Made by a program: the position numbers and the translations under genes
NCBI GenBank assembly: GCA_025084515.1
Contig: JAJAGP010000201.1
Span: 222,501-286,500, forward strand
Direction of reading: 5' to 3'
Length of the DNA stretch: 64,000 bases
From: Ancistrus triradiatus
Lineage: Eukaryota; Chordata; Actinopteri; Siluriformes; Loricariidae
Notes under the pieces: generated by a model
Database searches by the model: none
What the model saw: only the letters and a program-made list of their open reading frames with translations
Told to the model about the DNA's origin: nothing
Part shown: positions 1 to 12,677 of the stretch, piece after piece
Layout: each line of letters begins with the position of its first letter
How positions within the stretch are numbered: the stretch's first letter is position 1

Positions 1-954
1 TTTAGTACAGTACTGCACGATATCTTTTTTAAAACACAAAACATAAACCAGAGTGGAACATTACCATGTTTTCTTCTGCGATTCTCTTTTTTGTCGTGAG
101 GGTTTGCTTGTACTAGTTTTCTGTCATTCAGACGTGAATGAGTTGTATATAAGACAGATTTTTATTTCTTATTTTAATTCTTAAGACCTCAGTCATTAAA
201 GCGAATGTACTGATTAGTTGTTTTATAGGTCAGTGGATTTATGACAGATCTACTCTGGATGAAAGTGCTAAAATTACTGGCCTGAACCTGAACTAATGTA
301 AAATACAAATAATATTAAATAAAATTTCTCCTGCAGCAGAGCAGCTGGTGGAGTCAAAGCACATCTCACACCAGCCGGGTCATGAGGAGGTTTATGGAGC
401 CGTTATTTTAATTAGTATTAAAGCAGCAGAGAACGACAAACACGATAAAGCAAACTCACATCAACAGCTGCTCCGAACTGATTAAATTAGACGCTGATTT
501 GCATCGACAACGTTCAGTCCTACGGAAGAGTTTTGGCACCGCTGGCTAAATCGTACGCTCTAAATAAAAAAGCCTGCGCAGGTCTCTTTCATTTACCTGT
601 TTCATTTAAGTGCTATTTTAAAAAGATCCTTAAATAAAGGTAAATTCTTCTAATCCTCTTAATCGTTCGGTATTTAACATGAAAGAGCCCTGATTCTGAA
701 ACCGCTTGCTTTCTGCATAAAGGATTAGAGATGGTCGTGACTCTTACAGGTCTGGACCTGGTTTGATTTTTATTGTTTTATATATAAAACATGTAAAATG
801 TTGCTCCTAAATTGTTCTATTAAGGGTACAGACCCAACCACAGTAATTGCTCCTCTGTGGCCTGGAAATGTTAGGGATTTGCTCCTGAAAAAGGAACTCA
901 TTAAAAAACACCTCATCATGTTTTTTTGTGTTTTTGGAATGTTTAGCATGTCCA
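1..954. other. Unique non-coding DNA, probably intron 1
   Basis: No coding exon, RNA gene or clear repeat is visible. Short open frames near 770-1004 overlap on both strands and show no family resemblance. Placement in intron 1 of the TMEM132 gene is inferred: the first visible exon at 11795 begins with a split codon, so an upstream exon must exist. Confidence 0.5.
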
Positions 955-1680
955 TAATGACCAGCAAGGGTCGGTGCCCTGAATGACCATGAAGAATTAG
1001 GCACTTGTAGTGACGATTGGAGCCAAGTGCCCTTAATGACCAGAAAGTGTCAGGTACTCATAACTACACTTAGGGTTAAGGACCAGGAAGAGTCATGAAC
1101 CTTTAATGATGATTAATGTCAAGTGCCCTTAATGACAGGCACAGGGTCAAGCACCTGTAATGACCAAAAACAGTCAGTACCTGAATGACTGGGATAGGTC
1201 AGGTATTTATAACGATCACGAAGGGTCAGTGCCCTTAATGACTGGGAAGGAACTGGCACCCTGATGATGATTAGGGTCAGATGCCTGTAATGACCATGAA
1301 TGGACTGCACCTGTAATGACCAGGAAGGGCCAGCGCTTGAATGACTCGGAAGGATTAGGCACACGATTAGGGTAAGGTGCTCTTAATGACCAGCAAGGGT
1401 CAGACCCCGATAATGACAGTTAGGGTTAGATGCCCTTAAAGATGATTAGGGTCAGGTAACCATAATAAACAGGAACAGTCAGCACCTGTAATGACTGGGC
1501 AGAGCCAGTGCCCTTGTCATGACCTTTTAAGGTCAGTTTCCATAATGTCCAGGAAGGGTCAGACGATTATAAAGACAATTAGGGGCTGGTAATGACCAGG
1601 AAGAGTCAGTGACCTTAATGACCGGGAGGAATTAGGCACTCATCATGATGATTAGAGTCCGGTGCTTGTAATGACCACTG
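955..1680. repeat. Degenerate minisatellite, roughly 35-40 bp units
   Basis: About 720 bp in which the phrases AATGACCAGGAAGGGTCAG, GTGCCCTTAATGAC and GATTAGGGTCAGG recur in varying order. Units have drifted in length and sequence, so the period is only approximate. No coding potential is credible. The array ends about 90 bp before a TG microsatellite. Confidence 0.75.
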
Positions 1681-1766
1681 TACGCCTGTACGAGGCGCTG
1701 TATCAGTCCAGTCACTCACACTGATCTGTTTCTGGATTTTTCCAGTACCAAAAATCCTGGCATATA

Positions 1767-2435
<669 letters not shown>

Positions 2436-3170
2436 TACAGGGGAGGCCAGGCCATCACAGGGTCCGCCCACACAGGGCCGATTTATCACATGGCAGGGTA
2501 AAAAACGTTTGGTTTGTGAAAGGGCCAGTTCGTCACATGGAGGGTCCAATACCAGGCCATTCCAGCAAGGGACCAATCTGTCACAGGGCCGATTTATGAT
2601 CAGGTCCATCTGTCCCATCTGTCACAACTGGTCCAAAACAAGGCTGACTCATCACAGGACCTATTCACTACAGGGTCGATCGATAACGGGGCCGATCTGT
2701 CACAGGGCTAATCCAACACAGGGTCACTCAGGGAGTTTTTCCTTGCCACTGTCACCCTAGGTTTGCTCAATTTGGGATTGGACATAGTTATTAGGAGATA
2801 ATCTAAACTTGTAAAGTTGCTTTGAGACAATGCTCCATTGTAAAAAGCGCTATATAAATAGATCTGACTTGACTTGACTTGATTTATTGACTTGGCTCAT
2901 ATGTCACAGGGCTGATCTAAAACAGGACCGACTCACTACAGGCCCAATCTGTCACAGGGCCGACTCACTATAGGGCTGATCCTAAACAGGGCCAACTGAT
3001 CACAGGGCTAAATCACTGCAGGATCAATATATTACAGGGACCAATTTATGACCAGGTCTGTCACAGGGCCGACTCACTACAGGGTCGGTCCATCACAGGG
3101 TTGATCCAAATCAGGGTTGACTCATCACAGGGTTGATTCACTACAGGGCTGATTGATAACAGGGCCTTCA
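2436..3170. repeat. Degenerate 16-20 bp minisatellite (CACAGGGCCGA type)
   Basis: Short units built on CACAGGG followed by CTGATC, CCGACTCACTA or similar recur on both sides of an interruption at about 2731-2885. Units vary in length between about 16 and 22 bp. The interruption is a separate dispersed repeat, annotated on its own. Confidence 0.75.
2731..2885 (+). repeat. Dispersed fish repeat tail (GAGTTTTTCCTTGCC ... GCTATATAAATA)
   Basis: This segment has the recognisable order: GAGTTTTTCCTTGCCACTGTC, a stretch around GTAAAGTTGCTTTGAGACAA, then AAAAGCGCTATATAAATA and a short CTTGA tandem end. I recognise this as the 3' part of a dispersed repeat very common in teleost genomes, but cannot give its formal name. 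It interrupts the surrounding minisatellite, so it probably inserted into it. A partial copy of its start lies near 20451. Confidence 0.65.
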
Positions 3171-3534
3171 TGTGGACCTTAATATGACTCGTCTCAAACC
3201 TAAACATGGTTCTGGACCTGGTGGTTTTAATGTTTTGGCTGATGGGCGTGTGTAGGAACGATCTGCCCCTCACGTGTCAGATCGGTCTCATCGACCTATC
3301 CCAAACTGAATTAATGACGGCTTTGTTGCTTCAGTTCACATGTTCAGGCGGTGTTGATTTATTTACCAGAATTAACCCACACTTTACTTCTGTTGTTGAT
3401 GTAGAACTAAGGGAATTTAAGCTTGGGTCACTTATATGTTTGATTCACCGCCACGTGGCAGATTTCTGTTATCGAGATCTTGCCACCCTTGCCAGAACGG
3501 CAAAAGCCTGAATGGCCGTGGCAGCGGTTCTCCA

Positions 3535-3700
3535 TTTTGATGATTACTCCAGTTTGCTCCCTCGTTCCAAATACCAAAGAAGGTCAATTGGTGACTCTAA
3601 ATCGTGCTCAGGGTTGGTTCCTCTCTTACGCCCTGTGCTGCTAGATATCCCAGATCCCTCTGCAACCCAGAACTGATTTAAGTGGGTACGAAATGTGGGC
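3535..3700 (+). repeat. Dispersed fish repeat fragment
   Basis: Order of phrases: CTCCAGTTTGCTCCCTCG, GGTCAATTGGTGACTCTAAAT, CTTACGCCCTGTGCTGC, CTGCAACCCAGAACTGATTTAAG. This resembles a decayed copy of an abundant teleost repeat whose consensus has the same order. Reverse-orientation fragments of probably the same family lie at 21330-21440 and 22500-22795. Confidence 0.5.
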
Positions 3701-4790
3701 GAACAATGTGTTAGATGAAGATGTTTTGACCGTCGCCGAAATAAAACGAACTCGTCTTAAACTGGGAGAAAACCGAGACGGATCCGTTTTCTGTACACCA
3801 TGAGTAAACCTAACGAGGTTTTACACAGAGAGTTAAATGAGGAGGCGAGAGAGTTATGCTAATTAATTAATTGATTAATAAACTAAGGCTTAATTACACA
3901 GTATGTTCATCTGGAAATAAAACAAGCTTGTCTTAAACTGGGAGAGAAAGGAGATGGAAAAGATGTGACGGATTTGTTTTCTCGAACCATAAGCAGCTCT
4001 TTTGTTTTATTTATGGATCCGAGTCGGTCTAAACGTGATGGGCGCATGGCTTAGACCCGCTCTGGAGGTCGTTTAATTGAGACCACGTGGCACACTTTCT
4101 TCATCAAGTTTGTTTTGGGCTCGTTGTAACCATGGCCACTGGGATCTTATTTTAAATGTTACTGATCGAAGCTGACGAAGCGCAGATCTTACGAAGACCT
4201 CATGCAGACCTTACGGCCTGCTGAAGAGCCACCATTATCTTATAAGAGCCTGTCATTCCAAAAGCGCCCGCCGCTCTTGGTAGCACCAATCGATGGCATG
4301 ATGCCCCCCATCCCTCCTGCACTTGCAGGATTCCTTTTGTATCTAAAGAACGAACACAACATCCGTAAAATACCAGAACAACAGTCCCAATATCCCAGGG
4401 TGGCATCGCGTGTATCTCCATGGTAAAACGTTAATATAAGTTGTATAAATCCGTAATTGCAGCTCCAGCAGCCTTGGGGCTATCAGGGCGCTCACATTGT
4501 ACGTAGCGTTTGATCTTATTATGGCGTGTTGTGCTTTCAATAAGCAGCGCTGTGTGTTTATTTAGACTCATTTGCATGTACGGTTCGTGTGAAACACCTA
4601 CGCAGACGCTCGGCTTTGCAGGAGAAATCAAATCCGTACCTCGCTTCAAGTCTTCCCCTATCAGATTACAGCCTTGAGTTTAAGCACGGCTATTTAAATA
4701 ACGTGTTGTATTGGATTTATTACCGAAATCCTTTAAAGACTTGCATTTTATCCGCTGACAAAAACTGTGTTGATTAAACGATGCTCTGTT
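3701..4790. other. Unique non-coding DNA
   Basis: A phrase near 3730-3800 (ATAAAACGAACTCGTCTTAAACTGGGAGA) is echoed at 3917-3950, and an AGAGTTAAA(C/T)GAGGAGG phrase at 2272 recurs at 3829. This indicates an old duplication of a short segment. No exon is supported. Confidence 0.45.
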
Positions 4791-4794
4791 GGTA

Positions 4795-5000
4795 TTAAGG
4801 AGTTCAAAGTGTGGCAAGAAAATGCCCCCCTTGCCATTACACCACCAGGAACGTGAACCATTGGGCCAATCTAGGATGGGTCCCTGCTTTAACGTTGTTT
4901 ACGCCAAAGTCTGACCCTACCATCTGAACGCTGCAGCAGAAATCGAGACGCTTCAGCCTGGGAGACGTTTTTCCAGTCTTCTATCGTCCATTTGTTTTTC
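4795..5000 (-). mobile_element. Tc1-type transposon remnant, minus strand
   Basis: Read on the minus strand, the order of phrases (CGATAGAAGACTGG, ATTTCTGCTGCAGC, GATGGTAGGGTCAGAC, GGCGTAAACAAC) matches the middle of a Tc1-family transposase gene known from many fish. It is a short fragment without terminal repeats. Pieces of apparently the same family occur at 22165-22470 and 60150-60500. Assignment is from pattern memory, not a search. Confidence 0.55.
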
Positions 5001-7640
5001 TTTTCTGTCCTTCTGTTATATAATTGATGCTACAGGCATAAAGAAGCCGTGTCCTAAATCAGAAGCCGTTCCGTGTCAAATCGTGACGTGTGTATCGTGC
5101 ATGTCGTGTCGAGCGAGGGCGTCGAAGCGATTTAAAACATCGTCAGGCAGAATAGGAAAATGAAAACCTGTAACCTCGGGATGCAATCGCAGTGACAGGT
5201 GAGGTAAATTAGCCTGCGTTTTATATTCAAATGCAGAAACTCACGGCTTATCATTCCTCCCCCGGACACGAAAAGCATCTCGGGGGCCGAGTCGTGTTCC
5301 TATTAACGGGGCCGCTTTACCGCTCGCCATCAACAACGTCGCACCGGGGAAACGTTCTGTCCTGACGCGACGCCGGACGCTCGTAATCTTCCAGCTTAAT
5401 TCTCAGAACTAATTGCTTTTTCAGGTGCTGAAATGCATCTTGGGGGCCCAAATTTCGGCTTGGGCGTAAAAGCCTGGGCTGTGTTGTATTGCAGATTTGG
5501 GATTAGTCACGCTCGGGTGCAGAAAGACCCCCCCAGGATCTCGTTATGCCACCGAACGGTGTTTGGTGTTTGGTGCTAAACCTGATGTGAGCTTTTAGTT
5601 CCAGCTGCTGAGGAGGAGCATTTACGGTTCCACATCAGCTCTAAACAGGACCAGAATAAAAACTCCGAAATGTTTTCTGAATATTCAAGTGTCACATATG
5701 GCCACTGCTGATCTGGACCAGCCTCCACTTCGAGGGGCGGGCACCCAGGGCACCCACCCTTGGCGGTAATGAGGTTATCCAGAATAAACACACTAGACCA
5801 AAACCCAAACTTCAAATGTGCCAGGACTCTTTGTGGTGCCAACTTTATGGTAACCAACAGCCCTCTTTTCATCACAGACCAGGATCCAGTGTGGCTTATG
5901 GTATGCCACCAGTTCCCAAAGCTGAGGATTTCAGGTTCGATGCCATTCTGAACCAGCCCTGGCTAGGCGGAACCCAAATAGACAATGAAGACCTGGTTCA
6001 TGACCTCCCAGGCAACTTCTGTTGGTTACGATAGGGGGTACCTACCAGATCACCAGGGGTGTGTTCCAAATCCCAGCAGTCAGTGCTTCTTACATGTCCA
6101 GACCAGGGGTGCCCCACTTTACCCCTAGTCATTTTTAAAACACAGTTGGTTCACAGATGCTTGTTCTAAAAAAGCAGTCTATTCTATTCAAGATGTTTGT
6201 CATGCCTTAGATCAGCGGTTCCCAAACTTTTTTCTTTGGAGCCACAGAGTCGGAATAAAATCATGAGAGTCTTTCTGGAATCGTGTCAAATTCATGTCAT
6301 TTTAATTGTTTGGTGTAAGGCGGTAATCAGAGCTTTCATAAAGTCGTTTTCCAGTCTTGACGTAACAACAGAATCGTAAGTCACAAGCCTGGGCTCAAAT
6401 TAATAATGTGAACTTTTAGCTCTCTCCAGAACCAAATGGGAAGCAGCAAAGTGAGTACAGGAATGTCTGTGGCTCATACCCTTTCGTACCCTTTGGAATT
6501 TTTTCAGTAGTGACACCGCTTGAATGGCACACACTGTTTCTTGGAGGTGCAAATGCAAAGCAAAAAAAGGCCCTGGATCAAATTTAGTTCTCCACTGAGC
6601 TCCGCGGGTGATGGTGTCTCCCACATTAGTCCCTAGAATTGATAATTTGTGCATAAAAACTATAAGAACTCCATCTCAGACTTCAGCCTTTTAAAAATCT
6701 TTTCAGAATCTTTTCAAAGTTGTCTCAAGTCAAGTAAAACTGATTTGTAAAGCGTTTGCTGCCTCACTGTGTGTGATTGAGTGGTTAAGCTTCTGGACTG
6801 TAGAAGGTCCCAACACCACCAAGCTTCCGGGGTTGGACAGTGGCAAGGAAAGTACATAATACGGAGTTCTAGGGGTGCCCATACTTTTGGAAGCATTGAG
6901 GTTTGATTAATTCTCAGCGACCCAGCGTTAGAAGGAACCGAGCGAAATGTTTCTGTACTAAGAAACGAGATGAACTCGCGGCTCTCGCCTCGCCTCTCGC
7001 CTCTCGCACTACACCCCGGTGGATTGGGGCTCGCTTTATTTGGGGTTGAATTGCCCATCTGTCGCTTCCACTCGGCTCGGAGCTGGATAACGTTTTCTCT
7101 CAGCCTGCTCGGAAGGCTCGGTAACGGCTCGGTGCAGGAGCCGAGGCAGATAATCACCGCCTGAGGTTTTTTTTTTTGCTGAGAAAAAGCTTTTCAGCTC
7201 GAGCTGCCTCGCTCTTTATTGCGAGTCATAAAACAAGGCACCGCCTCATAAAACGTCCCCGTACCGCCGTGCCGTTCTCCGAAAAACCTGTCTCCTGATG
7301 GATCATCAATCCGGCGTGAATTACTGGAGAGCTTCGACCAAGGTCAGACAGTCATCCGGTAAATTTACCACAGAGAACATCGGCGATGCCGCTCAGCGCA
7401 TCCAGGGAACTTTCAAACTGCCCCGTCACTGGACCCAGTTGTGCCCAAGGGTGCCCCATCAGAGCCCATATCACCAAAACAGCCTCGCTCGTCTGTGCTG
7501 CACTCAGGCTGTTTTAATTCGCAAGTTGTAGGCTGAAGGACTGCTTCATAACACTCTGTCGAAGGAAGACGTCAATCTGCGGTTTTCATTTCTCAGGCTT
7601 TGCAGACGGAAGACGCTATTCGTTATTCAATTCGCATCTT
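5001..7640. other. Mostly unique non-coding DNA
   Basis: No exon or complete repeat is recognised over about 2.6 kb. Two points: GTTTGGTGTAAGGCGG near 6308 is a diverged copy of a linker found again at 7711, 9167 and 9719. A GC-rich unique block lies around 6960-7300. An open frame at 6714-7157 (minus) has no family resemblance and no splice context. Confidence 0.45.
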
Positions 7641-7710
7641 GCGTGTGCCTTTCTTTTCTCTTTAGCATTCATTACTTGCTTCCTTCTTTCTTTCTTTCTT
7701 TCTTTCTTTC
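7641..7710 (+). repeat. CTTT-rich tract, family A fragment
   Basis: Contains CTCTTTAGCATTCATTACTTGC followed by a near-pure CTTT run at 7681-7710, then the GTTTGGTGTAAGGTGG linker. The same arrangement is expanded at 8970-9925. Confidence 0.8.
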
Positions 7711-7739
7711 CCAATCGTTTGGTGTAAGGTGGCTCAGTG

Positions 7740-8960
7740 TACGTTTACACTAACATGTACAATAACGTCGTATGTTCCGTAATTTAACTATTTGTTCATG
7801 TATTTTGAATCCCTCAAAAAACCTTTATGTGTGCGCATTTATGCCATTTAAATGTTTTCTGGTTCCAGATTTCCAGTTGTTTGCTGCTGATGTGAAACAG
7901 TAAAACCATCTGATCATTCATCAGCACTCGCGTCTGATCCGATCGCTTCCAATGGCTCTGATTGATCATTATTAGCTGTTAGCCCAGCGGCTGGCTGCCC
8001 TCCAGAGGGACTCTCTTACTGTAAGATCTAGATCTTTATCGAGCCGTTGAGCAAGCGCTAATCCAAGGCCACTCCAATTAGAGCGGCTCAGGACCCGGAG
8101 CCAGACTCCCTGCAGGCACAGCTCCGGCTCTTAAATTACTTAATAGCTCCCTCGGCTGCCGGTGGCGCCCCCCGCTGCTAACGTCAGCACTTTTTACAGT
8201 CTGTACGCAGGGACCGCGCCAACCGCGGGAATAAATTTTACCGCCGATTAGAATAATAACGTTTAGTCAACGTTAACGTGACGTAAACCCAATCGAGCAA
8301 AGCCGAGGGAGATTTAAGCATCGGATCAACTTTAATGTTCATTATAAATACGATTTCATTCGACATTGGTGTGTTTTATGAGATGGACGGCTTAATAAAC
8401 ATTTAATAAACAGTTTTAAAGATTCCGATCAATGTTAAAGCTCCGGCTTTACAGACTCAGGCGAGAATCGGATTTCTACTTCGCAGCCAGCCAATAAGCT
8501 CACAGAAGGATCTGAGGTAAAATTCATTAACGTTAATTAAAAAGCAATTCTTAATTTCCTCAAGCATGTACTGCATTTCAGTGTCCCCAAAAAACACTGA
8601 TGCTGCGTTCAATTCCAGGGTTGCCAGATCCAACAAGAGAAACGAGCAACCGGGTCTGTGGAAACGATCCCAGAAGAAGCAAAGTCATCTGAAATCTGAT
8701 TACTGAAATAAAATCCAACTCTCTTTATGGGATTTCATAATCTGACTTTGTGAATCCAGATTCAAGAAAGCGTCTTAAGAAAGACAATCTTCTAAAATGT
8801 GGGGTTTTTAACTTCTAATTCTTATGAAAAAGTTACAACATTTTTTATTCTTCAAATAACTTACTAAGAACTATCTTATTTTTTATGAACAAGTGGTATT
8901 CTTGAAAGTGTTACGTTCTTAAATTATTTCTTAACCTTATAATAACCTCTCAATTTGAAT
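7740..8960. other. Unique non-coding DNA, possible conserved block
   Basis: About 1.2 kb free of recognised repeats. The part at about 7920-8330 is GC-richer and of ordinary complexity, unlike its repeat-rich surroundings. It is a reasonable place to look for conserved non-coding elements, but nothing in the single sequence proves that. Confidence 0.35.
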
Positions 8961-8969
8961 CATGGCCTG

Positions 8970-9925
8970 ATTTTCTTTCTTCCTTTTTCTTTTCTCTTTA
9001 GCATTCATTGCTATCTTACTTTCTTTTTTACTCTTCAGCATTCACTGTTTGATTTTTTCTTTCTTTTTCTTTTTCTTTCTTTTCAGCATTCATTCCTTTC
9101 TCTCTTTATTTCCTTTTTCCCCCTTTTTCTCTTTAGCAGTCATTGCTTGCGTCTTTCTTTATTTCTTGATCGTTTGGTGTAAGGTGGATCAGGATTGCTG
9201 TCTTTTTCTCGTCTTGATTTTACGTTCCGATAAAATCAACCGTGTTAAATATTATTGTCTTAAGTCTTTCTTTCTTTCTTCTCTCTTTAGCATTCATAGC
9301 ATTCTTTCTTTCATTCTTTCTCTTTTTCTTTTTTCTTTCCTCCTTTCTTTTCTCTTTAGCATTTATTGCTTTCTTTCTTTCTTTCTTTCTCTTTTTCTTT
9401 GCTCCTTTCTATTCTCTTTAGCATTTGTTGCTTTCATACTTGCTTTCTTTATCTTTTTTTCTCTTCAGCATTCGTTGCCTGATTTCTTTCTTTATTTCTT
9501 TCTTTTTCTTTCTTTCTTTCTTTCTCTTTTTCTTTCCTCCATTCTATTCGCTTTAGCATTTGTTGCTTTCTTTATATTTTTTTATTCTTCAGCATTTGTT
9601 GCCTGATTTCTTTCTTTCTTCTTTCTTTCTTTCTTTCTTTCTTTTTATCATTCATTATTTTCTCTCTCTATTTCTTTCTTTCTCTTTTTTTTTTTAGCAT
9701 TCATTCTTTCTTTCTTTCTTGATCGTTTGGTGTAAGGTGGATCAGGATTGCTGTCTTTTTCTCATCTTGATTTTACGTTCCGATAAATCGACCGTGTTTA
9801 AAATGATCATCTTAGGTCTTTCTTTCTTTCTTTTATTCTTTCTTTTCTCTTTAGCATTCATTGTTTTGTTTTTCTTTCTTACTTCTTTCTTCTTTCTTTC
9901 TTTCTTTCTTTCTTTTGTATAGGCT
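8970..9925 (+). repeat. CT-rich complex satellite, family A
   Basis: Runs of CTTT alternate with a recurrent phrase CTCTTTAGCATTCATTGCTT (many variants). A linker of about 90 bp, starting GATCGTTTGGTGTAAGGTGG and ending near CCGTGTT, occurs at 9168-9248 and again at 9720-9800, so the array contains a tandem unit of about 552 bp. Phe/Ser/Leu-rich open frames such as 9049-9606 are products of the repeat. Confidence 0.85.
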
Positions 9926-10837
9926 TTTGTTTACTCCATAATAAACGCAGCATATGGTTCAGTATTTGAAAATAAACGCACATTTTCTTGACTCTTGTTT
10001 ATTTCTGTACAACAAGATTCAGCTTCCCTCGACAAATCCAAAAAAAGTACTGGCACAGGATGCCTGTTCCAGTAAAATAAAATAAAAAACTCCCTCTCTG
10101 CTCTCCACAAACCCATGAAGGAAGGTGTGAAATTCTTCAGCTGCCGAGCCAGAGCCGGAGTGAGCGCCGGAGTGAGAGCCGGAGTGAGAGTGAGGGACTC
10201 GCCGGCTGCTCTGTGTGTGGAATCGATGTGACAGATTGTGCTTACCGAAATAAATCAAAGTCTGCCGAGCTCCAGAAATCATTAGCGTTTTGTGGAAGTC
10301 GGTGAGATTTCGTCGGCCTCCCCTCCCTCAGCTCCCTCAGCTCCCTCCTGACGAGATTATGGAGGTGAGAATACGGATGATGCATGAGACGTCTGGGAGG
10401 AAGCGTCCCGTGCTAACTACTGTATTTATGCCCATTCCTGTCCTCGCCTTATCACTTTGCAGGGATGACGATATTTTATTTATTTTCCCTGAGCAGTAGG
10501 AGCCGCGATTCGCCCCGTCATTTCTAACTTCGTACGACAAAACAGTTTGGGGAAAAAAAGTGGCCGCAGCGATTCCAATACCGATAGGATTCCGATTCAG
10601 AGGTTGTGATGCGATTCTTAATTGATTATCCCTGGATTTCTTTTCCTGTTTGTTTTCTCTCAGTGATTCCCTGATAGTGGTTTTGCACTGGTTGTAGATT
10701 TTGGGATTTAACTGTCACAGATAAATTTATAGCAGAATAAAATCAGGAGGGACCCACTAAAGATCGACCGTTTCACTGTCTTAAGTCAGATCCTGGTTTT
10801 ATGTTCGGATGAAATAAACCGTGTTTAATGTGATCGT
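9926..10837. other. Unique non-coding DNA between CT-rich arrays
   Basis: Ordinary-complexity sequence. A short GA-rich tandem (GGAGTGAGAGCC type) sits at 10150-10195. A diverged copy of the family A linker (CACTGTCTTAAGTCAG ... GTGTTTAATGTGATC) lies at about 10774-10838, directly before the next CT-rich tract. No exon found. Confidence 0.45.
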
Positions 10838-11235
10838 GTTTCTTTCTTTCTTTTTCTTTTCTCTTTAGCCTTAATTTTTTCCTTCTTTCTCTTTTTCTTT
10901 TTTCTTCCTGCCTTCCTTTTCTCGTTAGCATTGATTGCTTGACTTTTCTTTCTTTCTTTCTTTCTTTCTTTCTTTCCTCCTTTCTTTTCTCTTTAGCAGG
11001 CATTTTATTCTGTCTTTCTTTTTATCTCTTTCTTTTTCTTTTCTCTTTTGTATTTATTTTTCAGTTTAGCATTCATTTTTTCTTTCTTTCGTTCTTTTTT
11101 CCTTTTTCTCTTTAGCATTCAATACTTGCTTTTTTCTTTATTTCTGTTTTTCTTGTTTTTTCTTTAGCATTCATTGCTTTCTTTCTATCTTTAACATTCA
11201 TTCATGCATGTACTTTTTGTGGTGCTTCCTTTTTA
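10838..11235 (+). repeat. CT-rich complex satellite, family A, second block
   Basis: Again CTTT runs with CTCTTTAGC and TTTAGCATTCATT phrases. Same family as 8970-9925, separated by about 0.9 kb of unique DNA. Confidence 0.8.
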
Positions 11236-11794
11236 GGTCAGGTTTGTTGTGTTTTCTTTCTCCCCTTAAGATGACGTTACGATTGATCCTGCAGAACTTT
11301 ATCCACTGAGCCGGCTCTATCAGTCACCCAGTCGAGCTCTTACTAAATCAGGGATTAAATGTTCTTGTTTGAATAAATTACATGATTTGTCTCCTCCGTC
11401 TCCTCCTGAGGGGGGCGTGTTTCACAGCTCAGAGAGCCGTCAATATTTGTCCGAGGTCTTCTAAGGTTAAACAATCAAACATTTTCAGGCTGATTGTGCG
11501 ATCGTTGGGAGCCGTCGCAGCCCTCCTGCGTCTGTCTTTCAAACGGGTCCGGTGATGCGAAATCGATCGGGCCTCCTAGGGCCCCTCAATCAAACCCCAA
11601 ATATCTGCAGAGCTTTTGCTCTGGGTCGATGAAGAGGTCTGAAAGTGGGCCAGCAGACTGGCTAGGTGTCGGAGATGAATAGCTGTGAGTTTCGGATCGT
11701 GCTGCTGCACTACAGGTCCGGGTTAGAAGGTCTTATTATAGAGGAAGTGAAATAATAGAATCATGACTGATGCCTCTTCTTGTTCTCTTGGCAG
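11236..11794 (+). other. 3' end of intron 1
   Basis: Unique sequence leading into the exon at 11795. The end has a pyrimidine-rich tract (CCTCTTCTTGTTCTCTTGGCAG) with the AG at 11793-11794. An in-frame ATG at 11770 lies within this tract and is intronic. Confidence 0.7.
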
Positions 11795-12677
11795 TGACGG
11801 ACGGCCGGCTGCTGCTGGAGGGAATGCCGAGGTTCGGGGCCGTGCCGGCGTACCTCCCGGTCCAGTACCAGGTGCTGAATGCAGATCTGGCCTTCTTCCT
11901 CAAAGAGGCCAACCAGGACCTGATGAGGAACTCGAGCCTGCAGGCACGAACCGAAATGTTCTTCATCCAGCAGGCCAGGAAGATGCCCGTGGTCAACGCC
12001 AGCTACGGACCCTTCTCGGTGCAGCAACCCGTTCCACCGGAGTTCCTCGACCCCGGGATCTTCAGCAGCCCATCCACTGCCGATCCTTTATTCACGTTTA
12101 ACTGGAAGGTCCAGACGTTCATCATCAGTGAGCGCGTCCACCCGAGCTGGCCCAAAGTCCAGGTCCTGTTCTACGTCATCGGACGGGACTGGGACGACTA
12201 CACGACCGTCGAGCGACTCCCCTGCATCCAGATGTTAGCCTTCCACGAGACGCAGGAGGTCCGGGGTAGCTGTCGCCTGAAAGGTGAACTCGGTTTGTGC
12301 GTGGCCGAACTCGAGCCTCTACCCAGCTGGTTCAGTCCGCCCAGCGTGGTCCCCGGGCGGCAACGGGCGCCCCAGACGGAAGGGACCCCCGTGGTGCTCT
12401 ATTACATGGTGCAGCCACTTGAAAGCGGCGAATGCAGTCCGGAAAGCTCTCGCAAAGCCAGTCCCATCCGTGAGTCGCAGGGACCGGCTGGGTTCTTCTC
12501 GGGACCCACGCCCATGCACAGGATCGGCAGCGTCCGCCTGTTCCAGCCGCTCTCAGAGCTGCGTCTAGACAGGAACTTTGTCGTCATGGTGCCGTCCAGG
12601 CCCATCAGGCAGAGGGAGACGGTGTCGGCCTTCCTGGCAGCGTCAGCGCTGTCATCGGTCGAGATCTTCACCCTCAG
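11795..12677 (+). CDS. tmem132: TMEM132-family protein, large N-terminal coding exon (probably exon 2)
   Basis: This 883-bp exon encodes most of the N-terminal ectodomain of a TMEM132-family single-pass membrane protein. The family is proposed to work in neural cell adhesion or to link the cell surface to the cytoskeleton. Numbering from the split Val: an FFLKEANQD-type block at 34-42, N-glycosylation sequons at N46 and N68, the family block NASYGPFS at 68-75, then a VQVLF..GRDWDD block, conserved cysteines in LPC, GSCRL and GLCV, and a SWFSPP motif. It ends in FTLR, where the Arg codon is split (AG|G). The donor is CAG|GTAAGA at 12678; the acceptor ends at 11794. The preceding exon must end in the G of a Val codon. 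About 880 bp fits the unusually large second exon of this family. The B/C/D subgroup seems likelier than A or E from the GLCVAEL and FFLKEANQD blocks; the paralogue is unresolved. Confidence 0.93.

Noticed and set aside
6714..7157. 147-codon minus open frame as a gene
   Set aside because: There is no family resemblance. It covers GC-rich intron DNA, and nothing nearby suggests exons on the minus strand.
11770..11794. ATG at 11770 as the start of the TMEM132 protein
   Set aside because: It lies in the pyrimidine tract of the acceptor. The family has an upstream exon with the signal peptide, and the codon at the boundary is split.
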